From Betaproteobacteria bacterium (GTDB lineage: Bacteria > Pseudomonadota > Gammaproteobacteria > Burkholderiales > SG8-41), in assembly GCA_025363435.1 (NCBI GenBank), contig JANYDY010000040.1, forward strand, positions 1 to 49,561: a DNA stretch of 49,561 nucleotides, read 5' to 3'. The position numbers were made by a program, and so were the translations under genes. The notes beneath the pieces were generated by a model. The model did not search any database and was not told the origin of the DNA. It saw only the letters and a program-made list of their open reading frames with translations. The number at the start of each line of letters is the position of its first letter. Positions within the stretch are counted from its first letter, which is position 1. Positions 32,704-40,808 of the stretch are shown one piece after another.

Positions 32704-33948
32704 TTACTCGAAACGTTTACCGCCCAGATAAATCGTCTGTATTGCCCGCATATTGGAGATATTTTCCAGCGGGTTGCTATTCAGTATCAGCAGATCGGCA
32801 GCCTTGCCCGCTGCCAGTGTGCCGAAGTCGTGGTCTATGCCCAGCACTTCGGCGGCGTTTTTCGAAAACGACTGTATCACCTGCATCGGTGTCAACCCTG
32901 CCTGCACCATCAACTCCATCTGCCGGTGTTCAAAAAACCCTTGAATAAAAAAGCGATTCAAATCGCCGCCGCTGTCGGTGCCGAGTGCGATGCGCACGCC
33001 GGCATCGACCAGTTTCTTGAGATTCAGTTTGTCGATTTCGAGTGCGCGGATATTCCTTGCGCGCTCCGGATCCCCGGCCTGCTCTTCGCGTTTGTTGGTT
33101 TTCAACAGCGCCAGCCGTTCTGCCGACAGGCCTTTGCGGAAAAACGGATCGTCGAGCCAGGTCGGTGCGTCGGCATAGACGAACATTGCCTCTTCGCGCA
33201 TCAATGTCGAAATCACCGACACATTGCGGCGCTTGAGCGTGGCGATGAAGCCGGCGTCGATTTCCTGATCGCGCACGTTGTGCACCAGTATGTTGACGCC
33301 TTCATCGACAATCATTTTTGCGTCGGCAAGTTCGTAAACATGCGCCATGGTGATCCTGCCATGCTTGCGTGCCTGATCCATCACGGCGGCGCAGAATTCA
33401 CGCGTCAGCTTGGCGCGCTTGCCGCCCTGACTGTCAAGCCAGACTTTGACGAAATTACCGCCGGTCGCAACGATTTCATCAACCTTGGCGCGCGCCTGCT
33501 CAAGCGTGACGATTTTGGGATCCGGCCCCATGAAGCGGTGCTTGACGGTCAGCACGCGCGCGCCGCGCAGCACACCGCGCTGCTGTTCCTCGTGCAGTTG
33601 CACGATTTCATCCGGATCGGTCGCCATGCTGGTAGTCGTTGTCACGCCGTAGAGCGCGTACTGGCGCAACTGCGGCTCGGGGTTGGCGCCGACGTGGCCG
33701 TGCGCGTTGATGATGCCGGGGACTATGAATTTGCCGGAGGCGTTGATCACCTGCGCGCCCGCCGGGACTACCGTCTGCGCCGACGGGCCGAGCGCGCGTA
33801 TGCGCCCAGCCTCCATCACAATAGTTACATCGCGTTGCGGCGGCGTGCCAGTGCCGTCGATCAGCGTGGCGTTCGTCAGAGCCGTGATCTGCGCGGCAAC
33901 CGGCGAGGCCAGCAGTAGTGCAAACACAAAAATCAGCGTTGAACGCAT
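32704..33948 (-). CDS. Exported amidohydrolase-superfamily protein
   Basis: A 414-residue metal-dependent hydrolase with a signal peptide (LIFVFALLLASPVAAQ), so it probably acts in the periplasm. The fold and metal site are readable: NATLIDGTG and GRIRALGP in the beta-sandwich, INAHGHVG (first two His), FVKVWLD (bridging Lys), MAHVYEL and LVHNVRD (His ligands) and LGTDSGG (catalytic Asp), ending with GTLAAGKAADLLILNSNPLENI. This is the imidazolonepropionase/prolidase-like branch; the substrate is unknown. Its ribosome site (GGAG) lies in the last codons of prpE, four bases separating the genes, so translation is coupled. Confidence 0.88.
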   Translation of the reverse strand: MRSTLIFVFALLLASPVAAQITALTNATLIDGTGTPPQRDVTIVMEAGRIRALGPSAQTVVPAGAQVINASGKFIVPGIINAHGHVGANPEPQLRQYALYGVTTTTSMATDPDEIVQLHEEQQRGVLRGARVLTVKHRFMGPDPKIVTLEQARAKVDEIVATGGNFVKVWLDSQGGKRAKLTREFCAAVMDQARKHGRITMAHVYELADAKMIVDEGVNILVHNVRDQEIDAGFIATLKRRNVSVISTLMREEAMFVYADAPTWLDDPFFRKGLSAERLALLKTNKREEQAGDPERARNIRALEIDKLNLKKLVDAGVRIALGTDSGGDLNRFFIQGFFEHRQMELMVQAGLTPMQVIQSFSKNAAEVLGIDHDFGTLAAGKAADLLILNSNPLENISNMRAIQTIYLGGKRFE

Positions 33949-33952
33949 CGTA

Positions 33953-35854
33953 TCAGTCTCCGGACGTTACAGCTGAATGCACCTGCTCGATGCCGCCCGG
34001 ATCGTCGAGCGTAGTCAGATCGCCGGGATCACGCCCTTCCGCAATCGCCTGTATGCTCCTGCGCAATACTTTGCCCGAGCGCGTCTTCGGCAACTGCGCG
34101 ACGAAAAATACCCGTGACGGGCGGCCAACCGGCCCAAGCGCCGTGTCGACGACATCGAATACTTCCTTTTCCATTGCGCTCCGGCCTTCGGCGGTTGCAA
34201 CTCTGGACGCATCCTTGACTACGGCAAACGCCATCGGCACCTGGCCCTTGATCGCATCGTGCACGCCGACTACCGCGACTTCGGCGATGTTGTTGTGGCC
34301 GCTGACCGCCTCTTCGATTTCGCGCGTGCCGAGACGATGGCCGGCGACGTTGATGACGTCGTCGGTGCGGCCCAGGATGAAGTAGTAGCCGTCGTCGTCG
34401 CGTATACCCCAGTCGAAGGTGGTGTAGACGAATTTGTCCTTGAAACTGGTGAAATAGGTTTGCACGAAGCGTTCGTCCTGCCCCCACACGGTGGTCATGC
34501 AGCCGGGCGGTAGCGGCGGCACGACGGTCACCACAGCCTTTTCGTTGGCGCCGACTTCTTCTCCGGTTGTTTCGTGCAAAAGCTTCACGTCATAGCCGTA
34601 TGCAGGAAAACCCGGGCTGCCGAATTTCAGCGGCGTCGCCTCGATCCCCGGCAGGCTGGATAGCAGCGCCCAGCCGGTTTCGGTCTGCCAGTAGTGATCG
34701 AGCACCGGTACTTTGAGCGAATCTGAAATCCAGCGCGCGGTCGGTTCGTCGAGTGGTTCGCCGGCGAGAAACAGGTAACGCAATGAGCTGACGTCGTGCC
34801 TGGTCAGATAGGCCTGGTCCTGCTTTTTCAGCACGCGTATCGCGGTGGGTGATGAAAACATCACGCTGACCTTGTGCTGCTCGACGATCTTCCACCAGAT
34901 CGCCGGGTCCGGGCGTATCGGCAGGCCTTCGTACAGGATAGTTGTCATGCCGTGTATCAGCGGCCCGTAGACGATGTACGAGTGCCCGACTACCCAGCCG
35001 ATGTCGGAAGTCGTGAACATGGCTTCGCCGGGCTTGCCGCAATAAATGTGTTTCATCGAAGCGGCCAGCGCCACAGCGTAACCGCCGGTGTCGCGCTGCA
35101 CGCCCTTGGGTTTACCGGTGGTGCCGGAGGTGTAGAGGATGTACGAAGGCTCGCTCGATTCGAGCCAGGTCACCGGCACCTGCGCATCCATATGCTTTGC
35201 GCGCTCATGCGCGTAGTCGAGATCACGCCCGGCAATGAGTTTGAGATCACCATCAATACCACGATTAACCAGAATCACCTTCTGAGGCGGATGCGCGGCG
35301 AGTTTGATCGCCTCATCAACCAGGCCTTTATACGGTATCGGTTTGCCGCCGCGCATACCGGCGTCAGCGGTGAACAGCAGTTTGGGTTTTGCGTCATCGA
35401 TGCGCGAAGCGAGGCTGTGTGCAGCAAAACCGCCGAACACCACTGAATGAATCGCGCCCAGGCGCACGCAGGCGAGCATGGCGAACACCGCCTCCGGCAC
35501 CATCGGCATGTAAATCAGGATGCGGTCGCCCTTGACTATGCCCTGCTCGCGCAGCACCGCGGCGCAGCGGTTGACCTCGGCGTGCAGTTCGCGAAACGTG
35601 TAAGTGCGATCCTGCCCGGTCTCGGTCGAGATATAAATCAGCGCATTTTGCCCGGCGCGATCCTTGAGATGACGATCCACCGCGTTGTGGCAAAGATTGG
35701 TCGTGCCGCCGACAAACCAGCGGGCGAACGGCGGCCGGCTGTAATCAAGGACCTGTCTGAACGGTTCATGCCATTCGATGGCCGCAGCCTGCTCGCGCCA
35801 GAACGCATCGCGATCGGTGATCGAGCGTCGATGAAACTCGCGATACGTTGCCAT
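33953..35854 (-). CDS. prpE: Propionyl-CoA synthetase (propionate-CoA ligase)
   Basis: A 633-residue AMP-forming acyl-CoA synthetase, converting propionate (and less well acetate or acrylate) to the CoA thioester. The N-terminal region DYSRPPFARWFVGGTTNLCH is the PrpE rather than Acs type. The P-loop YTSGTTGKPKGV, the motif DHYWQTETGW, GRTDDVINVAGHRLGT and the acetylatable lysine in PKTRSGKVLRR are all intact. The start follows GGAGGAG. It lies 47 bases after an acrylyl-CoA-reductase-like gene, consistent with acrylate or 3-hydroxypropionate being channelled to propionyl-CoA. Confidence 0.93.
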   Translation of the reverse strand: MATYREFHRRSITDRDAFWREQAAAIEWHEPFRQVLDYSRPPFARWFVGGTTNLCHNAVDRHLKDRAGQNALIYISTETGQDRTYTFRELHAEVNRCAAVLREQGIVKGDRILIYMPMVPEAVFAMLACVRLGAIHSVVFGGFAAHSLASRIDDAKPKLLFTADAGMRGGKPIPYKGLVDEAIKLAAHPPQKVILVNRGIDGDLKLIAGRDLDYAHERAKHMDAQVPVTWLESSEPSYILYTSGTTGKPKGVQRDTGGYAVALAASMKHIYCGKPGEAMFTTSDIGWVVGHSYIVYGPLIHGMTTILYEGLPIRPDPAIWWKIVEQHKVSVMFSSPTAIRVLKKQDQAYLTRHDVSSLRYLFLAGEPLDEPTARWISDSLKVPVLDHYWQTETGWALLSSLPGIEATPLKFGSPGFPAYGYDVKLLHETTGEEVGANEKAVVTVVPPLPPGCMTTVWGQDERFVQTYFTSFKDKFVYTTFDWGIRDDDGYYFILGRTDDVINVAGHRLGTREIEEAVSGHNNIAEVAVVGVHDAIKGQVPMAFAVVKDASRVATAEGRSAMEKEVFDVVDTALGPVGRPSRVFFVAQLPKTRSGKVLRRSIQAIAEGRDPGDLTTLDDPGGIEQVHSAVTSGD

Positions 35855-35901
35855 ACAAACTCCTCCGGAACGACTGCAACGCGGCGACTTTACAGTCGCT
35901 C

Positions 35902-36888
35902 TTATCTGATTTGCACTACCGTACGGCCCCGTGATTGTTGTTTGAGCATTTTTTCGAAGGTTACCGGCAGATCGTCAAGCGTGATGGTAGTGGCGATGGT
36001 CTTCAGGTTAGGTGGCTTCAAATCGCCGGCGAGGCGTGACCATACGGTCTGCCGCAAAGCCATTGGAGTAGCCGCCGAATCAATTCCGATCAAACGCACG
36101 CCGCGCAATATGAACGGCAGCACGGTGGTATGCAGCTCGATGCCGCCGGCGTTGCCGAAACTTGCAATCGAGCCGTGCGGTTGCATGCTGCGTATCATCG
36201 CTGACAACTGGTCGCCGCCGACCGAATCGAAGCCCGCCGCCCATGCCGCCTTCTCCAGCGGCCGCGTGCCGGCCGGCAGCGCTTCGCGGCCGAGCACTTC
36301 GGCGGCGCCGATAGATTTCAGATAATCATGTTCGGCGCTTTTACCGGTGACTGCGGTGACTTTATAACCAAGGTTGGCCAGCATGCTGATCGCAAGACTG
36401 GCGCAACCACCGGTGGCGCCGTTGACGACAACTTTGCCGCCGCCCGGCGTCATGCCGTTGTGTTCCAGCAGATGTATGCCCAGCGCCGAGGTATAACCGG
36501 CGGTGCCGATCGCCATTGCTTCAAACAGCGAAAGCCCGCGAGGCAATGGCACCACCCAGTCGGCGCGCACGCGCATCATGCCGGCGTAGCCGCCGTCGTG
36601 ACCGACGCCGAGATCATAGCTGGTGCAGATCACTTCGTCGCCGGCCTTGAAACGGCCGTCGCTCGATGTGACGACAGTGCCACAGCCATCAATGCCGCCG
36701 ACGCAGGGAAAGCGCCGCACCACCTTGCCGGCGCCGGTACCGGTCAAAGCATCCTTGAAGTTGACGCTCGAATACGCGGTGCGGATGACGACTTCACCGG
36801 CGTCGAGTTCATCCAACGTCATATCGACCAGGCGGCCTTTGCTTTTGCCGTCTTCTTCAAAAATCCGACAGGCGCGAAATTTTTCCAT
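35902..36888 (-). CDS. acuI: Acrylyl-CoA reductase (AcuI/YhdH family)
   Basis: A 328-residue zinc-free medium-chain reductase of the YhdH/AcuI group, which reduces acryloyl-CoA to propionyl-CoA with NADPH. Landmarks are the N-terminal AYSSVNFKDALTGTGAGKVVRRFPCVGGIDGCG, GVGHDGGYAGMMRVRADWVVPLP, the nucleotide loop VVVNGATGGCASLAISML and the C-terminal GRTVVQIR. I prefer ATG 36888 over the adjacent GTG 36891 because GGGGA is then 5 bases upstream. Adjacency to prpE supports a role in acrylate/propionate CoA metabolism. Confidence 0.88.
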   Translation of the reverse strand: MEKFRACRIFEEDGKSKGRLVDMTLDELDAGEVVIRTAYSSVNFKDALTGTGAGKVVRRFPCVGGIDGCGTVVTSSDGRFKAGDEVICTSYDLGVGHDGGYAGMMRVRADWVVPLPRGLSLFEAMAIGTAGYTSALGIHLLEHNGMTPGGGKVVVNGATGGCASLAISMLANLGYKVTAVTGKSAEHDYLKSIGAAEVLGREALPAGTRPLEKAAWAAGFDSVGGDQLSAMIRSMQPHGSIASFGNAGGIELHTTVLPFILRGVRLIGIDSAATPMALRQTVWSRLAGDLKPPNLKTIATTITLDDLPVTFEKMLKQQSRGRTVVQIR

Positions 36889-36905
36889 CACTTCCCCGAT
36901 TTTTT

Positions 36906-38045
36906 TTACGGGAGATGCGGTTCGCTCAAATACTGATGCGTCTGCATCTCCGTGAGGCGGCTGACCGTGCGTATGAATTGATCGCCACCTTCGGCCATAG
37001 GATACAGCGCTTCGGGTTGGTCCGCCGCCGACATGATCAGTTTGACGCGGCGATCATAGAATTCGTCGATCAGCCAGGTGAAGCGCCGCACTACATCGGC
37101 GTTATTGCGACCGAAATACGGTATGCCGGATATGACCATGGTGTGATAACGGCGCGCCAGCTCGATATAGTCGGCCTTGCCGCGCGGGCCGTCGCATAGC
37201 TCGGCGAAATCGAACCAGGCCACACCACGGCCAAGTCGGCGCGCGTTGATGATGCGCCCTTCGATTTCGAGCGCGGTATCTTCTGCCTCTTCATGGCGGG
37301 CGATTTTTGCAAACGCCTTGTCGAGCCGCGCGTCGGCGCCTTCGCCGGTATGGTAAACGCCGGCGCTTTCGAGTTCACGCAGGCGGTAATCAACACCCTG
37401 ATCGACGTTGATGACTTCCAGATTGTGCTTAAGAAGTTCGATCGCCGGCAGAAACTGGCTGCGTTGCAGCCCGTGCGGATAGAGTTCGTCGGGATGCTGG
37501 TTCGATGTGGTGACGAGCACCAGGCCATTTTCAAAAATACCTTCGAGCAGACGCCGCATTAACATCGCATCGGTGATGTCGGTGACGTGAAATTCGTCGA
37601 GGCAGAGCAAGCGCGTATCGCGGGCGATCTCGCGCGCAATGGCGCGCAGCGGATCTTCTTCGCCCTGATGGCGATTGAGCGCGTGGTGTATTTCCTGCAT
37701 GAAGCGGTGGAAATGGATGCGCCGCTTGCGCGCCACCGGCGCGCAGTTGAAAAAACTGTCCATCAGGAAGCTCTTGCCGCGCCCGACGCCGCCCCACAAA
37801 TACAGTCCCGGCACGGTGCGCCGGCGCGCCAGCAGGCGGATCAGCGAGGCTTCAAGCTTTTCGAGGCCTGCAACATCCTCGTAGAGCCGCTGAAAGTGCT
37901 GCAATGCATTGAGTTGCGCGGCGTCCGGTTCGAAGCCGTGTTCGCGCGCATGCTGGCGCACCCACTCGACGACATCGGAGCTTTCCTGCGGCAGCGCAAA
38001 GTGGCCGTAGCGGTTTGCACCGTCCGTTCGGGATTCTTCACTCAC
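36906..38045 (-). CDS. zapE: ZapE/AFG1-family cell-division ATPase
   Basis: A 379-residue AAA-type ATPase. The Walker A motif is WGGVGRGKSFLMDSFF and Walker B is LLCLDEFHVTDITDA. The sensor region is VLVTTSNQHPDELYPHGLQR, and the C-terminus contains NADVVRRFTWLIDEFYDRRVKLIMSAADQP. ZapE binds FtsZ and affects Z-ring stability in E. coli; the mitochondrial relative is AFG1/LACE1. Translation appears to begin at GTG 38045, with a poor ribosome site. It directly follows lpdA (16 bases), a linkage often seen in betaproteobacteria. Confidence 0.93.
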   Translation of the reverse strand: MSEESRTDGANRYGHFALPQESSDVVEWVRQHAREHGFEPDAAQLNALQHFQRLYEDVAGLEKLEASLIRLLARRRTVPGLYLWGGVGRGKSFLMDSFFNCAPVARKRRIHFHRFMQEIHHALNRHQGEEDPLRAIAREIARDTRLLCLDEFHVTDITDAMLMRRLLEGIFENGLVLVTTSNQHPDELYPHGLQRSQFLPAIELLKHNLEVINVDQGVDYRLRELESAGVYHTGEGADARLDKAFAKIARHEEAEDTALEIEGRIINARRLGRGVAWFDFAELCDGPRGKADYIELARRYHTMVISGIPYFGRNNADVVRRFTWLIDEFYDRRVKLIMSAADQPEALYPMAEGGDQFIRTVSRLTEMQTHQYLSEPHLP

Positions 38046-38061
38046 AACGCCGGCCGCCGCC

Positions 38062-39486
38062 CTAGAGGTTCAGGGTGCGCTTGTCGACTGCCAGCGCTGC
38101 TTCCTTCATGGCTTCGGAGAGCGACGGGTGGGCGTGGCAGATCATGGCGATGTCTTCGGACGAGGCGCCGAACTCCATGGCGACCACCGCTTCGGCAATC
38201 AATTCGGAGGCCATCGGCCCGATAATGTGTACGCCGAGTATGCGGTCTGTTTTTGCATCGGCCAGCATTTTGACGAAACCGGTGGTGTCGCCGAGTGCAC
38301 GCGCGCGACCGTTAGCCATGAACGGAAAACTGCCGGCGCGAAATTCAACCCCATCGGCTTTGAGCTGCTGTTCGGTTTTGCCGACCCAGGCAATTTCCGG
38401 CGATGTGTAGATGACCCAGGGCACGGTATTGAAGTCGACATGACCGTGACGACCGGCAATACGTTCGGCCACCGCAACCCCCTCTTCCTCCGCTTTGTGC
38501 GCCAGCATCGGGCCGCGCACGACGTCGCCGACCGCCCAGACGTTCGGCAGATTGGTACGACAATCGTCATCAACTTTGACGAAGCCGCGTTCATCGAGCG
38601 CCAACCCGGCGCCGGCAGCGTTGAGCCCTTCAGTGTTGGGAATGCGCCCGATCGAGACGATCAGTTTGTCGAAAGCAGCACTTTGCGCAACGCCTGCGGC
38701 ATCGGTGTAGTCAACCGTGACGTTTTTCTTCGTCGTGACCTTGGTGATTTTTACACCGGTGTGTATGGCGAGGCCCTGCTTGACGAATACCTTGGCCGCT
38801 TCTTTGGCAATCTGTTCATCCGCCGCGCCGAGGAACACCGGCAACGCTTCGAGTATTGTCACTTCCGCTCCAAGGCGGCGCCAGACGCTGCCCATTTCCA
38901 GACCGATCACGCCGGCGCCGATGACGCCGAGTTTCTTCGGTGTATCTGGTATCGCCAGCGCACCGGCGTTGGAAAGAATCAGTTTTTCGTCAAATGGAGA
39001 GCCGGGCAGCGCGCGCGGGCTCGAACCGGTGGCAACGATGACGTGTTTGGCTTCTATCGCTTGCGCGTTCTTGCCGGCGACATTGATGCTCCAGGCCTCG
39101 CCCTGCCGGCTGCCGAAACTGCCGCGGCCGTGGAAGAACTCGATCTTGTTTTTCTTGAGCAGGAAAAGGATGCCGTCGTTGTTCTGCTGCACGACCTTTT
39201 CCTTGCGCGCCAGCATGCGCGTGACATCGATGGCCAGACCTTTGACGTCGATGCCGTGCTCGCCGAAATGATGGCTGACGTCATCGAAGTGCTCGGACGA
39301 TTGCAGCAGCGCCTTCGACGGTATGCAGCCGACGTTGGTGCAGGTGCCGCCCGGCGCCGGTTTGCCGGCAGGCGTGGCCCATTCATCGATGCAGGCGGTT
39401 TTGAAACCGAGTTGGGCGGCGCGTATGGCGGCGATATAACCGCCGGGGCCGCCGCCGATGACTACGACGTCAAATGTGTTTGCCAT
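38062..39486 (-). CDS. lpdA: Dihydrolipoamide dehydrogenase (E3 of 2-oxoglutarate dehydrogenase)
   Basis: A 474-residue FAD enzyme that reoxidises dihydrolipoyl groups with NAD. It has the FAD loop [21 protein letters not shown], the redox disulfide [13 protein letters not shown], the NAD loop [39 protein letters not shown], and the C-terminal catalytic His-Glu in [14 protein letters not shown]. Start ATG 39486 follows GAGGTC; the frame extends five codons upstream but similarity begins here. It is the third gene of the sucA-sucB-lpdA set and is separated from sucB by 95 bases holding an 18-bp inverted repeat. Confidence 0.96.
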   Translation of the reverse strand: MANTFDVVVIGGGPGGYIAAIRAAQLGFKTACIDEWATPAGKPAPGGTCTNVGCIPSKALLQSSEHFDDVSHHFGEHGIDVKGLAIDVTRMLARKEKVVQQNNDGILFLLKKNKIEFFHGRGSFGSRQGEAWSINVAGKNAQAIEAKHVIVATGSSPRALPGSPFDEKLILSNAGALAIPDTPKKLGVIGAGVIGLEMGSVWRRLGAEVTILEALPVFLGAADEQIAKEAAKVFVKQGLAIHTGVKITKVTTKKNVTVDYTDAAGVAQSAAFDKLIVSIGRIPNTEGLNAAGAGLALDERGFVKVDDDCRTNLPNVWAVGDVVRGPMLAHKAEEEGVAVAERIAGRHGHVDFNTVPWVIYTSPEIAWVGKTEQQLKADGVEFRAGSFPFMANGRARALGDTTGFVKMLADAKTDRILGVHIIGPMASELIAEAVVAMEFGASSEDIAMICHAHPSLSEAMKEAALAVDKRTLNL

Positions 39487-39505
39487 TTTCAATGACCTCA
39501 AAAAT

Positions 39506-39573
39506 AGCCACAGAGATCACAGAACACACAGAGTCAAAATCAGCGCTCCGTGAAATCTGTGATCTCTGTGGCT
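39506..39573. repeat. 18-bp perfect inverted repeat between sucB and lpdA
   Basis: AGCCACAGAGATCACAGA at 39506-39523 is exactly complementary to 39556-39573, with a 32-base loop. The left arm and loop contain three CACAGA units. In the operon transcript it would fold into a long stem starting 8 bases after the sucB stop, with no T tract, and lie 20 bases before the lpdA start. It resembles scattered intergenic palindromic elements rather than a simple terminator. Confidence 0.9.
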
Positions 39574-39581
39574 GTCTTGCT

Positions 39582-40781
39582 CTAAACGTCCAGCAGCATG
39601 CGCGCCGGATCTTCGAGCGCTTCCTTCATGGCGACCAGCGCGAGCACCGCCTCGCGGCCGTCGATAATGCGATGATCGTAGGACAGCGCCAGATAATTCA
39701 TCGGCCGCACCACGACCTGGCCGTTTTCAACAACCGCGCGGTCTTTGGTCGCATGTACGCCGAGTATCGCGCTTTGTGGCGGATTGATGATGGGGGTGGA
39801 CAGCATCGAACCGAACACGCCGCCATTGGAAATCGAAAACGTGCCGCCGGTCAGATCTTCGATGCTGAGTTTGCCGTCCTGTGCGCGTTTACCGTATTCG
39901 GAAATCTGCTTCTCGATATCCGCCAGCGACATCTGATCGACGTTGCGCAGTATCGGCACGACGAGGCCGCGCGGGCTGCCGACGGCGATGCCGATATCAA
40001 AGTAACCGTGGTAAACAACGTCATTACCATCGATCGACGCATTGACCACCGGATAGCGTTTGAGCGCCACCACTGCAGCCTTGACGAAAAACGACATGAA
40101 ACCGAGTTTGACGCCGTGTTCTTTTTCGAATTTGTCTTTGTAACGATTACGCAACTCGATGACCGGTTGCATGTTCACTTCATTGAATGTCGTAAGAATG
40201 GCAGCCGTCGATTGCGATTGCACCAACCGTTCGGCGATGCGCGCGCGCAGCCGCGACATCGGCACGCGCTGTTCCGGGCGCTCGCCGAGAGCGCCGAGAT
40301 CAACGGACGGCGCTGCAGCACGCGGTGCTGCCGGTGCCGCGGCCGGCTGGCTGCCGCCCTGTATCGCACCGATGATGTCGCCTTTGGTAACGCGTCCGCC
40401 GCGGCCGCTGCCACTGATGCCGCCGGTATCTATTTTGTTGTCTGCGGCGACTTTCTGTGCTGCCGGCATGACGCCGCCAGCGCGTGCGGTCGCCGCCGCC
40501 GGAGCCGCGGTCGCCGCAGCAGGCGCCACCGCCGCTGCTTTGCCATCGGTATCGATGGTGGCGATGATTTCCTTGCTGGCGACCGTGCTGCCGTCGCCCT
40601 TGACGACCTTGACCAGCACGCCGGATTCCGGCGCCGGCGTTTCAAGCACAACCTTGTCGGTCTCGATATCAACGAGGTTTTCGTCGCGATTAACGAACTC
40701 ACCGATTTTTTTGTGCCACGAAACCAGCGTCGCCTCGGCGACTGATTCCGATAACTGTGGCACTTTGACTTCGACTAACAT
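39582..40781 (-). CDS. sucB: Dihydrolipoyllysine succinyltransferase (E2 of 2-oxoglutarate dehydrogenase)
   Basis: A 399-residue E2 core enzyme. The lipoyl domain covers residues 1-77 with the lipoylated lysine in [10 protein letters not shown]. An Ala/Pro-rich linker follows, then the E1/E3-binding domain ([28 protein letters not shown]) and the catalytic domain ending in [14 protein letters not shown] (HxxxDG). One lipoyl domain is normal for OdhB/SucB. It lies between sucA (27 bases upstream) and lpdA, and passes the succinyl group to CoA. Confidence 0.96.
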   Translation of the reverse strand: MLVEVKVPQLSESVAEATLVSWHKKIGEFVNRDENLVDIETDKVVLETPAPESGVLVKVVKGDGSTVASKEIIATIDTDGKAAAVAPAAATAAPAAATARAGGVMPAAQKVAADNKIDTGGISGSGRGGRVTKGDIIGAIQGGSQPAAAPAAPRAAAPSVDLGALGERPEQRVPMSRLRARIAERLVQSQSTAAILTTFNEVNMQPVIELRNRYKDKFEKEHGVKLGFMSFFVKAAVVALKRYPVVNASIDGNDVVYHGYFDIGIAVGSPRGLVVPILRNVDQMSLADIEKQISEYGKRAQDGKLSIEDLTGGTFSISNGGVFGSMLSTPIINPPQSAILGVHATKDRAVVENGQVVVRPMNYLALSYDHRIIDGREAVLALVAMKEALEDPARMLLDV

Positions 40782-40808
40782 TTGCAGCCCCTGAAATGAG
40801 TTTGCGCG

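Noticed and set aside
38128-39495. 455-residue plus-strand open frame opposite lpdA
   Set aside because: It mirrors the lpdA codons and shows no recognisable motifs or ribosome site.
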